DNA of 61,971 bases from Eubacteriales bacterium (GTDB lineage Bacteria > Bacillota > Clostridia > Tissierellales > GPF-1). Positions 61,965 to 61,971 of the stretch are shown piece by piece. The first letter of the stretch is position 1; every line of letters begins with the position of its first letter. The notes beneath the pieces are model-generated. The model searched no databases. It was not told where the DNA came from and worked only from the letters and a program-made list of their open reading frames with translations. The stretch covers positions 1 through 61,971 of the forward strand of contig DAOUQF010000022.1 in the NCBI GenBank assembly GCA_030625815.1, read 5' to 3'. A program made the position numbers and the translations under genes.

Positions 61965-61971
61965 GAATTCT

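Overview
The window looks like a chromosomal segment of a low-to-moderate GC Firmicute, most likely a member of the Clostridia. The evidence is a guanine-riboswitch-controlled guaB-guaA pair, Rex, a CIRCE-controlled groESL, a YtrA-type GntR/ABC cassette, single-chain pyruvate carboxylase, strong AGGAGG ribosome-binding sites and sigma-A promoters. I cannot name the genus from sequence alone. An essentially complete prophage of about 36 kb (about 4275-40284) sits in it, integrated at the 3' end of guaA.

Left flank (1-4274): the 5' part of a secreted repeat protein that runs off the window, then an M20 amidohydrolase and an OsmC-family protein in one minus-strand unit. Prophage (4275-40284): attL and attR share a guaA-tail core (ATTCCCACTCRATC), and a rho-independent terminator lies 13 nt from the core on both sides. 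The lytic genes are all on the minus strand. Read from right to left they are: cro-like gene, small early genes (many with zinc ribbons), replication initiator and helicase loader, SSB, a sigma-region-4-like late regulator, a cargo pair (C5 DNA methyltransferase plus a GHKL-ATPase/TIR protein), a small tyrosine recombinase, HNH nuclease, terminases, portal, prohead protease, HK97-type capsid, connectors, tail tube, a frameshifted tail chaperone, tape measure, Dit, Gp37-like hub, baseplate/tail-tip proteins, and a lysis module (two holins and an amidase). The plus strand carries the lysogeny genes: CI-like repressor, Ltp-like superinfection-exclusion protein, ImmA-like protease and integrase on the right; two small genes, one membrane-anchored, on the left. 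This is a siphovirus-type phage.

Right flank (40269-61971): guaA and guaB behind a guanine riboswitch; a GntR-ABC transporter cassette with a perfect inverted-repeat operator; pyruvate carboxylase; an MscS channel; groES-groEL under CIRCE; an AI-2E transporter and an OGG1-type glycosylase; Rex; an ABC-F ATPase; a DnaA-box cluster; and a tsaE-tsaB-rimI-yip1-tsaD cluster for tRNA t6A synthesis.

The most interesting items are the methyltransferase plus GHKL-ATPase/TIR pair (candidate prophage-borne defence system), the slippery site and hairpin joining the two tail-chaperone frames, a GAAC-N4-GTTC SOS box lying between -35 and -10 of the immA promoter, the att/arm architecture with a possible third guaA-tail-like site at about 2.1 kb, and the membrane-anchored lysogenic genes at both prophage ends that share an N-terminal module.
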